A stretch of DNA of 64,000 nucleotides from Ceratodon purpureus. Its lineage: Eukaryota > Streptophyta > Bryopsida > Pseudoditrichales > Ditrichaceae. The translations under genes and the position numbers were made by a program. Under the pieces are notes generated by a model that was not told where the DNA came from, made no database searches, and was given only the letters and a program-made list of their open reading frames with translations. The stretch lies in assembly GCA_014871385.1 (NCBI GenBank), contig CM026426.1, forward strand, positions 27,153,594 through 27,217,593, written 5' to 3'. How positions within the stretch are numbered: position 1 is the stretch's first letter; each line of letters starts with the position of its first letter. Positions 36,546-48,600 of this stretch are shown piece after piece.

Positions 36546-38058
36546 AAAATACACTACGGTTGTACAAAATCGCACTCACGGCAGCATTTCAGTGCAGGGT
36601 GTAAGTTTGGAGCCAAATTAACCCCATTCTTGGTAACCTTTTGTTAAAAGTAATATTTAGGCGTAGTCTTACATCTCGTCTATTTTTAAGATAGCTTTGC
36701 TATCTTTGGCTTGCATCCCTTAATTTATCATAATGAGTACAAATTTGAAATGAAAGTACTGTCACATTTTCAGGGTAAATGTTTTGTACTCTTTATGTGA
36801 AGGTATAGCTTAGATTCTTATAGTTTAAAGAGCCAAAGTCCATGTTCTAGTACTTGACTAACATCCCCAACTATTTCCATATGCCACGAGAGACTATACA
36901 ACACAAAACCCTAGAAAATGGGGGTTTTGGATTGGTGGGCCAAAACACAATTTAAAAGTTATTTTTTGATATTTTTTTTTGAAAATTAGTAAGAATACGT
37001 TTTGGTTTAGATGGGCCTAACATTGACGAATGACAAAAATGGTTTATTGTGGCTAATTGAGAGCATCGGAGATTTCAGCCCTCACTTGAGCTTTAGCCCA
37101 TCAAAAACGATTAGGGTTAGCTCGCGTACTGGTTTTGTACATAGCGTACTGGTTTTGTACATAACGTATTAGTTGTATACAATGGACCAATCATCGTCCT
37201 CGAACGTGGCGATAAAAACAAGAATGATCTGACACTTCCAGGTTACATGGGGCCTTTTGCAGCGACATTCTCTCCTCTACATTCGAATTTGCAAAGGCGG
37301 CAGTTGAAGACTTTGTCGTTTCTCCATACCACCACTGGTAGCAAACCAGTCGTTTTTCATTACCCAGAATAGTCAAAAAGTGCAAATTGCGACATGTTTT
37401 CCACTCTGCAGCGACGAAGGTCGATGGCCTGGACTCCGCGAACTACTCGATGGGTTTGGTCACAAAACGACGGAGGGTGGGCCCTGCGGAGCCAGTCTGT
37501 GCAGGGTAAGTCCTGTTTCCCTAATGCACCTCTCTTTGCCTCGGTAAAGCGTAATAATTTTTTTAACGTTGAGTTTACCCTTGGCTTTGAAGTTTACCTG
37601 TGCCTGGTTGCGATCGGGACCGTCCATCTCAAGTGCCTATTTGCAAAGGGACGTGGATATGGGAACTCTGCCATTGCGTGGTATTGGTCACCGAGATCCC
37701 AGTAAATGTATCAGGTCTTCGATTGGGACCTACATTACCCATGTGAGCGTATAAGCCTGTGACAAGTGTGGGGTTTATGTTGAAGGTGCTGATCAATATG
37801 GCGATGAATGTTGTCCGATCCAACGAATGATCTCAGCTGTGATGAATGAACGAGAATCATCTTTTGTGATGAATGTGCATGTTTCAATGTACAGTCACGT
37901 TGGTCCATTTACACGAATCCGTATTATTTAAAACGTTTTAAGTGCTTCTGCTTCCACCGATGAAGCTTTCGGAGGTTTAAATCCATATACATATACTGCC
38001 ATCGACTATGGTTTAGGCATTCCAATTCCAGTAATTTGATATACTGTTCCCATACAGA
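36546..38058. other. Spacer left of CACTA-2
   Basis: Probably contains the left end of CACTA-2, but no CACTA terminus could be paired with a right end. Short repeats at 37123-37182 are listed separately. Confidence 0.4.
37123..37182. repeat. Three tandem copies of a 20-bp unit
   Basis: GCGTACTGGTTTTGTACATA twice exactly, apart from one boundary base, then a diverged third copy ACGTATTAGTTGTATACAAT. The unit contains the palindrome-like GTAC...GTAC. Its position, about 0.9 kb beyond the last TnpA-like exon, suits a subterminal binding-site cluster of CACTA-2. Confidence 0.5.
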
Positions 38059-41000
38059 TCAGCCCTGCAATTCTGTCCTGCACAAAGAACATTCACAATT
38101 CCCATAATCGTTATGCCAATACTCTTTTAGAAACCGCTGTGTCCAAGCTCGCCTGAAGTCCGCATCCTTCGTCCAATTCAGAGTCGCCATTAATTCTGCT
38201 GGGATCATTCTGTGCACTCGAATATTATCGAGCCATGCGTCCACCATCTGTTACAAGCAACTATCTTCTGCATACTATATAGCCATCAAACATTAAGCAT
38301 TCACTACGCAGAAACAATGATACTCGGACAACGGTCTCATATGAAAGGCAGTTGCTTTATTTTCAAACAGAAGTCGTAAGGTCACCCTGACCATGGTTGG
38401 GTTGTAATAAAAGGGGAAACGAAAACGCTGCACTGCCTCTCATGCATATGCCGTGATCCCAACGTTGCTGCCTCTCTATGCATCAGACAGCATCTTTCTG
38501 TCCCCGTCATCTTCCGCCACCATCCCCTGTCTTCGCGAGGTCCAGAAAATCAAGTGCATTCCCATGCAACGAACACTGTACAAAGAAATCGACTCGGGCA
38601 GACTTCCTACTTCACCTTGCTTACTTCAACATTCCGGAGGTAGGTACTGCGCCATAGTATAGTGGAGTCCTCCGCAAATTCGCCGTTCAAGGCATCTGAT
38701 AGTGTCTCGATTCCCTCTCGCTGGCGATCTGCAAAGAGGACTTTCGTGGAGGCATACTGCGGGTAGATGTGCTCCACAGTCACCTGCTGCATCCCAAACT
38801 CCCACTCAATTCCTTTGACGTTGGGGACTAGTTTTCGCTTCTGGGATCGCCAGTGAGGACCGCTGCGTCCAAGGCCAACGGCCTCGTTCGGGTGCTCCGG
38901 ATGGAGTATCCACACGCAGTTCCGAGGTGGAATTGGTCCCTGTAGCAAAGACATACCTGGAGAAGTTCAGTAGATTGTTTGGAGCTTCAGTTTAGAGGCG
39001 CTGTCACGCATAATAGAATTTGATTCGTTAAAAGACGAGAAGTAGAGAGATGGATAACCTTGTCTGATCGCGGTTTGAGGTCGCTGGGGGGCACATGGTC
39101 CATGTACTTTGACGGTTTTTTCGTCACTCGTCTCTTTTTGGCCCCGCCACAGATGGTGATCTCAGACTCCCTTGGTTCTGGCACCGTCACTAGTGTTCCA
39201 GCGCCGGATTTTGATGCCATTGCTTTTACTGGTCCGAGCTGTCGTTTTTTCCCTTTATCGGTGAGGGAAGGGGCGCTGTCCTTGACTGTACATAGAATCA
39301 ACCGTTAGCAACTGCGGAGAACCGAGTGAGCACGTCCATACACCGTGGTTGTTCTAAACTGTGAAGGCCGCTGAGATGTAATTACGAGTTTAAAGGGTGT
39401 TGACGGGTGGCACCTGCAGGCGTGGGATCCGAAGGCTGTTTACGGAACAGATTGTCGTTGTAGGCTCCAAACGCTGCTTGTGAAGCCGTAGGTCCGTTGC
39501 TGTTCGGCACTCCTTCGGGCATGACGTTAGGTGCGATAGTGACGCTTGCACCATCCGTTCCCAAGGTAGTTTGACCGGGAGAGGGATGTATGGCGGCAAC
39601 TAACCGACTCTGGTCTGTCACGACAATGGTTCGGGATACGACCGCAGGGATTCCCCCTCCTCCGGGAGTCGCCTCTGGTCAGCATTGGAAACGTATGCTT
39701 AGTTTCAAAATATCATTGCAATCCTAGATGGCTCATAAACCAAGTCATATACACAGATTGGCTGAGGATGCTACAGAATTTCACCTGCGTCCCTTATGGT
39801 AAGGGGGTCTGCGCGGTTGTAAGTAGTACCTGTAGTTTGGTTGTCCGCTTCTGGGGCTCGACCGTCGTCTGATATCTCGGATGCAGAGGTCGTTTTCAGG
39901 ACAACCAGATGGTTTTCAGAGTTGTTGCCGGCGGGCGTAGCCACCACTGTCTCATTCTGCCCGCCCCAGTTCCCGGACCTGGCTTGTAGATCCCCCCTGG
40001 GTTCGGATGACTTACCCCTCGAGCTACCATTCATCTGGAGCTCCAGTAGTAGGTCGAGCTTCCGCTTAACGTCTGTCATGTCGTCGGCTTGTTTTGCCAT
40101 CTGTGTCTCAACGCTTTCACGCCAATTGGACATGTGAGCCATGGATGATCTGAGGTTGTACATGTCGAGCGTTAGCGATCGCTGGGCCCCTACCACGGCC
40201 CTGAAGTCGGCAGAGTTCACAACATACGCAGGGCTTGCAGTACCGTTGGCCTCTTCCCTCTGCATAGAAATGAGTGAGTTAGGAACATGGCATGCACTTC
40301 AACAGGGACATCGGACCTATTAGGGGAGGTCCATAGTTTAGGGTGAAAACGTCGTCTTCCGCATATGAAGCTGTGCCAGTGATGGTAGATTTTTAAATAA
40401 TCTGAACTTCAAGGTGGTTTACCTGAGCCGTGACGTCCATATCAGATTCTGCAGGAGGGGTCTTTGATGTCCCTACCTGTGTCGTGCCAATCCCCGTCAC
40501 GAGTCAGTGTTGGCATTTCCGGCACAAGCAATGTCAAAGAAGCCAGGTCTGTTGCCTGTTCGGCAATGTCAAAGAATGAAGGTCTGTTTGGTATTTGGGA
40601 GAGCCATAACCTACATAGCATCTCAGGAGCTTCGGTCGTGTACTTAATCTCACCTGCGTATGAGGAACGGCGTCACAGAAGGAATCCTCCCGTACGACGT
40701 GATCTTCAGACTCGAGGCCGGATTCCATGTCGTCTCATTGCAAGTACTCCGGTGGGTCGTCTGTATCCAAGAGGGGCTGCGCCATTTTCCAGAAGCCAGT
40801 TAACTGGATTAGTACGGCGACGCCATCAATTAATTGACCACCTATGTGCACTGCTGAGTTTGATATATAAGAGAATCACATAAGGATGGTTTACTGTATA
40901 ATAAAAATGAGTGGTATTCGAGGACTTAGGTAGCTCACATCCCATGACTCGTTTGAGACGTCGGACTCTGCGTCGGCCCCATCTTCACGCTCGTCCCTGG

Positions 41001-42635
41001 CATTCCGGCGTGCTGCTCGGGCCTCCGTCATCCTTCTGCTCTCCTCCTCAGATTCGGCCGTGCGCCAGTATTTCTCCAACGCCGGGAAGAAACGCTCCGG
41101 GCACTGCCTGTGCTTCTGCCCTCGCCCAGTGGCGACCCAGTATTTGCGCCATTGATACCTAGATGTTCGCAGAACTTCTTCGATGTACCAGATTATGTAA
41201 CCTTCCCGCAATGGTGGATTGAATTTGAAATCCCTCATAATGTCATCCTCTACGACCTTCAGTTCCGCGTTCGAATGGTCCCTGAAGTGGATTTTTGAAA
41301 GATCTAAAAAGCGCTTGGCCGTCGGCCTTATGTGTCTGTGCACGAAAATGCGAGTGCTCTTGTCGATATCCCCTTTCTCCGTGCACAAGATATGCGCAGG
41401 CCATATCCGAGTGTTGTCTCTGTAATTCTTCTTTTTCAGCCTCTGCAAGCGCCGCTGTGTGGTTTTTTTGGATTCTTGGAAAGGGACGATGGCAGAAGGA
41501 GCCGGCGTGTTTGTTGGTAAGTGTTCAGGTCCATACTGGGGAGTCCCCATCGGGCTCTGCATTGGACCAACTGCACGCTGATTCGCGCTGCTCATACTGG
41601 AGAAGTATCCTCCGTCGGCCCATGGTGCCCACGATGCTTGTCCGGGGTAGTGGAAGGGTGAACCAACGGGCATTTGCACGCCGTTCGCGTTAAAATATGG
41701 CACCCCTTGTAGAGAGGATTGCGCACCTGCCATCGAGCTCGACCCCCGCGTATGCCGCTGCTACTGTCAAAGGAGAACACGCTGGAGACCCCGTTGCTGA
41801 AGCGAGCGGTTTGAGGGATGTTGTTGCCAGTTAAAACCATGTTCGGCTGGTTAGATTTATACTGCATCATTCCATCCTCGTGGGCACCGGGTAGTGGAAC
41901 GCTGTTGGATGTGGGTGAGTTCTGAGGATGCATTCCGGATACAGTTTTAGCGTTGTCTATGTTCGGCCTGTTGGAGTTGTAATGCATCATTCCCTCCTGA
42001 GGTCCACGGGGTTGTTGAATGCTGTTGGTTGTTAGGGAATTCTGGTAATGCATCCCAGATACTGCATTAGCACCAACCATATTCGGCTGGTTGGTATTGT
42101 AATGCATCACCCCATCTTGATGTCCACCGGATTGTTGACTGCCGTTGGAGGTATTAGACGTCTGCTGATACATCCCGGGGACACTTTTTGAGGCCACTTG
42201 TGGTGGAGGGTATCCTTGGAACATCATTTGCATCTGGTTACCTCCCCCCATCGGAGGTGGAGGGGCTCCTGGGAAAAGCATATTGCCCCCCCATGGTGAA
42301 GCGAACATGGGCCGTTCTTGGTACTGGTTCATCATCGGCATGCCATTGTTACCGTTACCCTGTGATGAACTTGCGAATGTTAATAAAGGAGCTTACGAGG
42401 GAGTCGTTTTCCAGAGCTGTTTCATACGTCTATAGACATTCATAGGGGCAAACGTATTTCTTCTAGGAGAATGCAGTTGCTGTCATGCTATAATTCACAG
42501 AACGATAATTTAACAAGGTCACAGGGTATGGATTTCGTCAGGGTCGCGTACCTGGTTCTGGCCGTTCGAGGTCATGTCCACTGTTGCGATTGGAGTGCAG
42601 ATACCACCTGCGTTTGCGATGAAGTTAACTGCGGC
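38059..42635 (-). pseudogene. CACTA-2 TnpA-like protein (plant Ptta/En/Spm-like), nine exons, nearly intact
   Basis: Exons are 42552-42635, 40939-42359, 40654-40803, 40423-40476, 39785-40259, 39414-39674, 39059-39285, 38625-38939 and 38059-38247. The phases chain exactly (28, 474, 50, 18 codons, and so on, about 1,050 residues), provided one G is added back to the G run near 41747. Order: a Met/Asn/Pro-rich repeat region; a helical core RRLQRLKKKNYRDNTRIWPA with DIMRDFKFNPPLREGYIIWY, resembling plant En/Spm TnpA-type proteins; a coiled coil (MYNLRSSMAHMSNWRESV); a basic patch KKRRVTKKPSK; and a C-terminal domain GIEWEFGMQQVTVEHIYPQY ending CECSLC. An in-frame TGA lies at 40735-40737. TnpA proteins bind subterminal repeats; that role is inferred. 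An earlier start exon is not identified. Confidence 0.7.
41811..42170 (-). repeat. Three 120-bp coding repeats in the TnpA-like gene
   Basis: CATNCC(A/G)GATAC recurs at 41931 and 42051, 120 bp apart. Each unit encodes about 40 residues built on SGMHXQNSXTXNS, then GMMHYNSNXPN. The units are in frame and rich in Asn, Gln, Met and His. Confidence 0.75.
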
Positions 42636-42898
42636 CTACAAGACGGGGAATCACATTCACATGAGAGCAGGATTATTGGTACCTAGCATTCCCCAATGTC
42701 GTCCATGCTACCACACATTCAAGGCAATTCAATGAGAAATGGTCATGGCATACAAGAGAAACTAGATATTCCTCCACATAAACAACGGCATTCGGAAATG
42801 AGGATCTGTCTATTACGACCAGTAGAAAGACGTACAAAACGCATGGATAGAGTGAGTGACCACGCTTGACAAACGGTCACTAGTTTTCTAATAGGAAG

Positions 42899-43402
42899 CT
42901 AGGGAAACATGTCTAATGTCGGGGCTACTGGTTCCTCCCCTTCCTCATCCTCAGCTACGACCATTTCTACTTCAAAATCGTCAGCATCCGGTGCGAGGTC
43001 CCAGGAGTCAAGCACGTCGTCCCTCTGTGAGTCTCGAAACGCTATCCACGCAGGCCAGCCGAGGTGCCACTCCCTCTGCTGCTCTACGAACGTCCTCCAA
43101 GCCCTGCAAACCCAGCGCAACTCCCAGCACACCCTGAAGTTGTCCAGGTAAATCTCCGACCACATCACAAGTGGCCAAATTTCGTGGAGAACGATGTCAA
43201 GCGGTAAGGGTTCAAGGAACGTCGTAGGGGCTTCCTCGGAGCGTGGTAGAGTAGCATCGACTGGGAGGTGGTCGCCTTCTCCGCGAATCGGCAAGCCTGT
43301 GCTGTGAAGGAGGATACCGGAAGACTCCCCAGGTTCCGACTGCGTGCTGGCCAGTGCGTGCTCCAGAGAGGCCTGTTCACCTCGTCGCCGATGGTCCGCC
43401 AT
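42899..43402 (-). CDS. F-box-like protein carried by CACTA-2
   Basis: A single open frame of 167 codons, starting ATGG in good context (MADHRRRGEQASLE). After a disordered N-terminus, residues about 65-115 read PLPLDIVLHEIWPLV and YLDNFRVCWELRWVCRAWRT. The pattern LPxDIVxxEIW...L..FR.VCRxWRxF resembles an F-box. An acidic tail (EMVVAEDEEGEEP) follows. F-box proteins link Skp1/cullin ubiquitin ligases to targets; this role is inferred from the motif only. It lies between the TnpA-like gene and the divergent spacer on the same strand. It could be a separate cargo gene or, with an unseen splice, an upstream exon of the TnpA-like gene. Confidence 0.5.
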   Translation of the reverse strand: MADHRRRGEQASLEHALASTQSEPGESSGILLHSTGLPIRGEGDHLPVDATLPRSEEAPTTFLEPLPLDIVLHEIWPLVMWSEIYLDNFRVCWELRWVCRAWRTFVEQQREWHLGWPAWIAFRDSQRDDVLDSWDLAPDADDFEVEMVVAEDEEGEEPVAPTLDMFP

Positions 43403-45697
43403 GTCCGCAACTACGTGGTGCTAAGGACTCGGTCGAGGTGAGCCTACACACTGGCGGATTCGTCCGGGACAGAACTCTATGCACGATAGGATACTCAGCC
43501 GAGACACATGCGAAAGTAACAACCTCGCAAGCCTTACGAAACGACGGACATACCTGAGAAGAGTATGCTCCTCCTGTTGTCTTCGAAATTAGGATGTGGA
43601 GTGGGAGGCAGCGGCTGTTATCTAGTGCGTACGCATAGCAGCAATAGGGGTCCTGCGGTGGAGGCTGCCGATGTTCCATTACGAGCTCCATCCGCACCGT
43701 TGTCAAGTTGTGGCACCTCACTCCGGCATGGGACAAACAACAGCTTCAGATTTTGCTTCTAAAGGCAACAAAACCAGGAGCATATTAATGACTCAGAGTG
43801 CAAATATGGGTGTGAAAAAGCGAAGGCGCCGCCTTCAGCAAGAACTACGGGTACCCTGCCTCCACTACCGGAGTGGAGGCTCATACTTTGCGGAATGTGG
43901 ACTTGGAATGTACCCAGTGTCCGCGGCATCAGATGTGTCATGCGCAGAGCGCGAATGAGGAGACGCTGCCTCAACTCTCTCATTGCGACATGTGGTAAGA
44001 GATGGCAGTTTCCATGGACCACATGCCCCGATGTTTTCTCCAGGCTAGCGACAATATACTATGTAGGGTGGTATAGAATTTTGGACCGTTTGGAAAAATG
44101 AAAACTGCCTCATAGAGCTCAGGGGGGTGGGGGGGGAGGTGTACGAGCCATACCTTACATGCTCTTCCGAGCTTGACACGGTGTGCTTATGCAACGTTCG
44201 CACCTTCGGCAAAGCGGGAATCGCACCAAGGTCTTCGCAGTCCAGTCTCCAATCTAGCCAGGTGAGTGTCCAGGCTCTGTTTCCGGCATGCATACTAAAC
44301 CCTAATTCATGTCATTTGCGTGTGCGTGCTTGAATCCGCCCCGTCTGCTTGCCTGCCTCTCCCAGACTTGCATCTGGTCCTTGATCGCGGCCCCACCGTC
44401 CCCCAGATGTTGTTATCTGCGAGTGTGTGTCGCGGTGATCGTAGGCGGGTTCTAGGCAATATTCTCGTAGTTCGCTCGTCCGATATAAAACTGCTCGCTC
44501 CATTAAACTGATATCCACGAGATCTTCACACACGCTGCCAACGAGGATGAGATTGATTGCCCCCTCGGTTAGGGAGTCAATTGGAAGAGCACGTAATGTA
44601 GGAAGATGAACTAGGGGGAAACTCACCTACTAGGTTGCCATGGCTGTGGCGTCGGAAAGTCGGGAGAGTGTTACTTGGGATGTCTTCGTCACGATCGTAG
44701 GATGTCCCCTGCTGGCTTGCAGATGGTTTGGATCATGTTGAATGTCATAGTGAAGGGTACCGGAAGACTCCCCGACCGTCTGGTAGCACACGGATATCAT
44801 AGGGACCCGTCGGACCAACAGTGTATTCTGACCAACCGTATAGCGTACTCCGAAGATAAGTCCTTCAATGCACTTTTGACGTGCTGTTCATAGGGTTTCG
44901 TTCTTTCCGGAATATTGGAGGTGATCATGTGCCGAGAGTCGGACCTCCCTATCCGATCATTGACACAATGCTCTTCTGACGGCAAATTATGTCGGGAATT
45001 TGCTAACATCGTGGTCGAACGCATAGACTCCAGTCCTACGTTAGGGTTTCCCGGTTCCTCTAAGTCGGTATGGATTGCGTGTTATTCAATTGCTGCGGCA
45101 TTCTTGCGGGAGTGCCCAGACCTAAGACTGACTGTGTATTAGTAGGTTGGCTTGTCAAATGCAGTAATATACGGCATCGTCGTGGGATTCCTTCCGTGGA
45201 GTTCCAAGTGCAATGGCGGAAAGCATTAGAAGGCAGGCCCCATCGGAACGCAGAATCGAAGCTAGGGAAGCAAAATTGCTCAACCGAGAGATTGAGTTTG
45301 CTCAACGGCGACGATGGAGGAGGCTGCCATGCCCTTGCTGAATACATATGCGAGAGTCCGACTTGTCTCTGGCTTCTTACAGAGCTTGCGTTAGGAGGAA
45401 CAGGCGACACCCATACTTCATGGGCCGTTCTGAGGTTCAATTCTCTTCATCGCATACTTGGAATTGGTTGCCTTCGTTTCCTCTTACATTGCTCCAAAAT
45501 TGATGTGACTATTGACTCTCCATTCTCGAGTCGATGTGTCTGGGACCCTTCTATAGAATGTAGACTCTTAATGGATAATAAAGCAGTGTAGCTACAATGA
45601 CCGCGTATCTCCAAACAGCCGTTGCCCCTTTCATTGTCGCGGTCTTGAGCCTGGTTGCGTGGAGTCTGCATTAGTCATTAATTGAATCAGGCGTATC
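43403..45697. promoter_or_regulatory. Divergent central region of CACTA-2
   Basis: 2.3 kb between divergent genes. Many overlapping open frames exist because the region is GC-rich, including 45070-45591 (+) of 173 codons and its antisense. None shows a motif, splice logic or a consistent frame. It most likely holds promoters and leader introns. Confidence 0.45.
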
Positions 45698-48600
45698 ATG
45701 TGTTTACCGCAGGGGTATGATGCGGATGACTCGGATGATGACTGGGATGCACATATCCAGTGGTATTACGGAGCCCAGGCTTATGAGCGTCGGCGACAGT
45801 TGGAACCAGGGCAATTCGACCCGGGGGTGGACATGACGGGGATAGTGGTGGATACTTTTGAGTTAGGGGATCGGATCAGGGTAGACGCCGAAGCAGAGCG
45901 AAATCGAGGAGGGGGTAGCGTTCCAGCGTCTCCAGACCATGGGGATTAGCCGCCGCCAATGTCCCCTGCTAACGGAGTAGATCAACCACCGACAAGGGAT
46001 CCATCCCCAGTGTTGCAACGGCCAGGACCAGAAGATGATCTAGGAGCACAGGCTGGCAATTGCGAAGCAGGACAGTCACTGCCCCCGGATATGCCATCCG
46101 AGGAGAGCGATGGGAGTTCATCGGATGAAGACATCGATTGGGGCGAATCGGATGATGAAACCGATATCTCCATAGCGGCGTTAGAAGAGGCGGCTCTGAC
46201 CCCGTTGTTTGCTGGTTCACAGTACTCATGTATGGCGTCGACTTATCTGATACTGAACGGGGGGAAGGTGCATGGCTATTCAAATGTGTACATGGATGAA
46301 TTATTCAGGCTGCTGAGCACGAGTCTTTTACCGCAGCCTAATTCACTCCCATCTTCGTATCGGGAAGCCTCGGAATATTTAAGGAAGCTTGGACATAGCT
46401 ACAAGAGTTATGACGTGTGTGCCAACAATTGCAGATTGTTCAGGGGTGAGTTGAGGAGGGCGACATTCTGCCCAGAATGCCGTGCCCCGAGGAAGAAGAG
46501 GGTGGGAAAGAGTATGGTCCCTCACAAGGTGAATCGGGTTTTCCCCCTGACTCCGCGCTTCAAGAGGATGTACCGGAGTCCTACCCAAGCAGCCGCTCTA
46601 ACGTGGCATGCACTTCAACAACACGATGGCGAGGTCATGACGCATGTCTCCGACTCAGCTCAGTGGCAGTGGATTAACGACAGGTACTCTGCCGAGTTTG
46701 GTCACGAGGATAGGAACATCCGAATGGCCATGATAGCAGATGGATTCAATCCGAGTGGAGACAAGCGGTCCACCTATTCTATATGGGCGGTGATGATGCT
46801 TAATTATAACCTGGCGCCTTGGCTGTGTACGAAAAAATATTTCATGATGCTGGCGGTGCTTATTCCCGGGCCGAAGTCAGTGACCCAGGACCGTTTCGAT
46901 GAGTTCATAGGTCCTTTACTTGATGAGTTGCTAGAGCTTTGGACTTACGGGATTTATTGCTTTGACGCGGCCCGCTACAGAGAGTCCTCCCACTTCGTGA
47001 TGAAGGCGATGGTCATATGGACCATCGGAGATTTCCCCGCGTACGGAGTGATGGCGGGATGTACGACCAAGGGCTTCATAGGTTGCCCTGTCTGTGCGGG
47101 AGGGTTCCGGTCACGGCGCTCTAAAGTCCTGCACAAAAACATCTATTGCAACTGTGCTCGCAAGTTTTTATCTGATGATCACCCGATGCGTTTCGACGCC
47201 CAGAGTTTTGGCTCCGTGGAGAGGGGAAGGGCCCCAGATCCTCCTACCGGTACACAGGTTTTGAACTGGGGGCGCGAACGTGAACGATGGCTGGTCGAAG
47301 AGGGGAGGCCCGGCCAAAATGACCCGGTACGTCGTCACGGGATCAAACGAGTCTCAGGACTATTCAGACTCCCGTATTGGCAGGTGAGGATACTGTTAGT
47401 CCTCGTTTTCGGAGTTCATTTTATACCCATCTACACAATGTTTCTCTGCCCCCTGCATCCAGAGTTGCTGAATCGTTGCAGTAGTATGACTTTCACTGTG
47501 CGTTCATTTAAAATATACCGTGGGTTTCTACATCTGTTCGCCTGTACGCTGCAGTTACAGTGGATGATTGTCCTCAGGAGGAGCTCATTGTAGCCGTTAT
47601 TTTACGCAACAATGGAGCCCCAGTGTGTTCGATAACGTCTGTGGAATGGGTCACACTGTTCTGTAGCGTCTTCTTCGGTGTGCTTGGGTCTTATTAGGTG
47701 TGCTTGCGTGTTGGATTTGGAGTGAGTATCATATAAGGTCTGCTGACTCATTGAAGAGACAGCTGCTTCGATAGTATTTTCTTTGAGTTAGAACCAGGAC
47801 CCTTTGACTGTATTTTTTCGTACGTGATAACTAGGGAATCCATAGCTTACCTCTTTGCCATTCCTTGGAAATAGCAGTTTTTGGGATTATCCAAGCTTCG
47901 TATGTTACTTCTAAGCAAGTACACTGATCTTAACAGATTTTTGCATGCCAAGTCCTGCTCCGGGGCGTAATTCAGGTTTCCACTTAAATGCGTGCCCTCT
48001 GATTAAGATGGTCAAGAGGGCGGCAGTCCGGGTCCATGTAAAAGCACTTAGACAGTAAAGAGATGTAGGGTATATATTCATTGTCAGTTCTCAATTCTGC
48101 TTTGAGTGCAAACAATTCGCAAAATGCTGCGATCGCTGGTCTGAGAACTGAGATTTAATTTAGTTTGTTCAATGTTCTCAATGTTATTAGGATAAATTTA
48201 AAAAGACACGTAAGATTAGTAAGGGAGAGCACCTGGTGCCCACAGATGTGGTCTTTACGTGGAGTAGCGGCAATGACTGTTAAACGGTTTGTATCCAGCC
48301 CAGATACTTGGGTAAGATTCCATTCCGCTCCTCGAAGTAGTAACAACCGTTTTCTGGGTTACCTGTGCGAAGATGATGACTTCCTTGAAGCATTGAAGAT
48401 GTTGTAATCAATTTTGCCCGTTTACTCTTAGACACGTCGCTCGAAGTTTTTGCTGCTCGTCGCACTTCGTAGTTCTAGAGTATGTTTTCGGATATTGCAT
48501 GCGGTTGTCCGTGTCAGCACAAGTCTTCGCTGTGGTAAACGTGAGTTAACGGGGTGGGCTATGATGTACGTACAGTTTCCTGTACCTTAACAATTGCAGC

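Noticed and set aside
45070-45591. A 173-codon plus-strand open frame in the CACTA-2 spacer, and its antisense
   Set aside because: No motif, weak start, equally long antisense frame and no splice continuity with the Tnp2 gene. GC-rich DNA yields such frames by chance.
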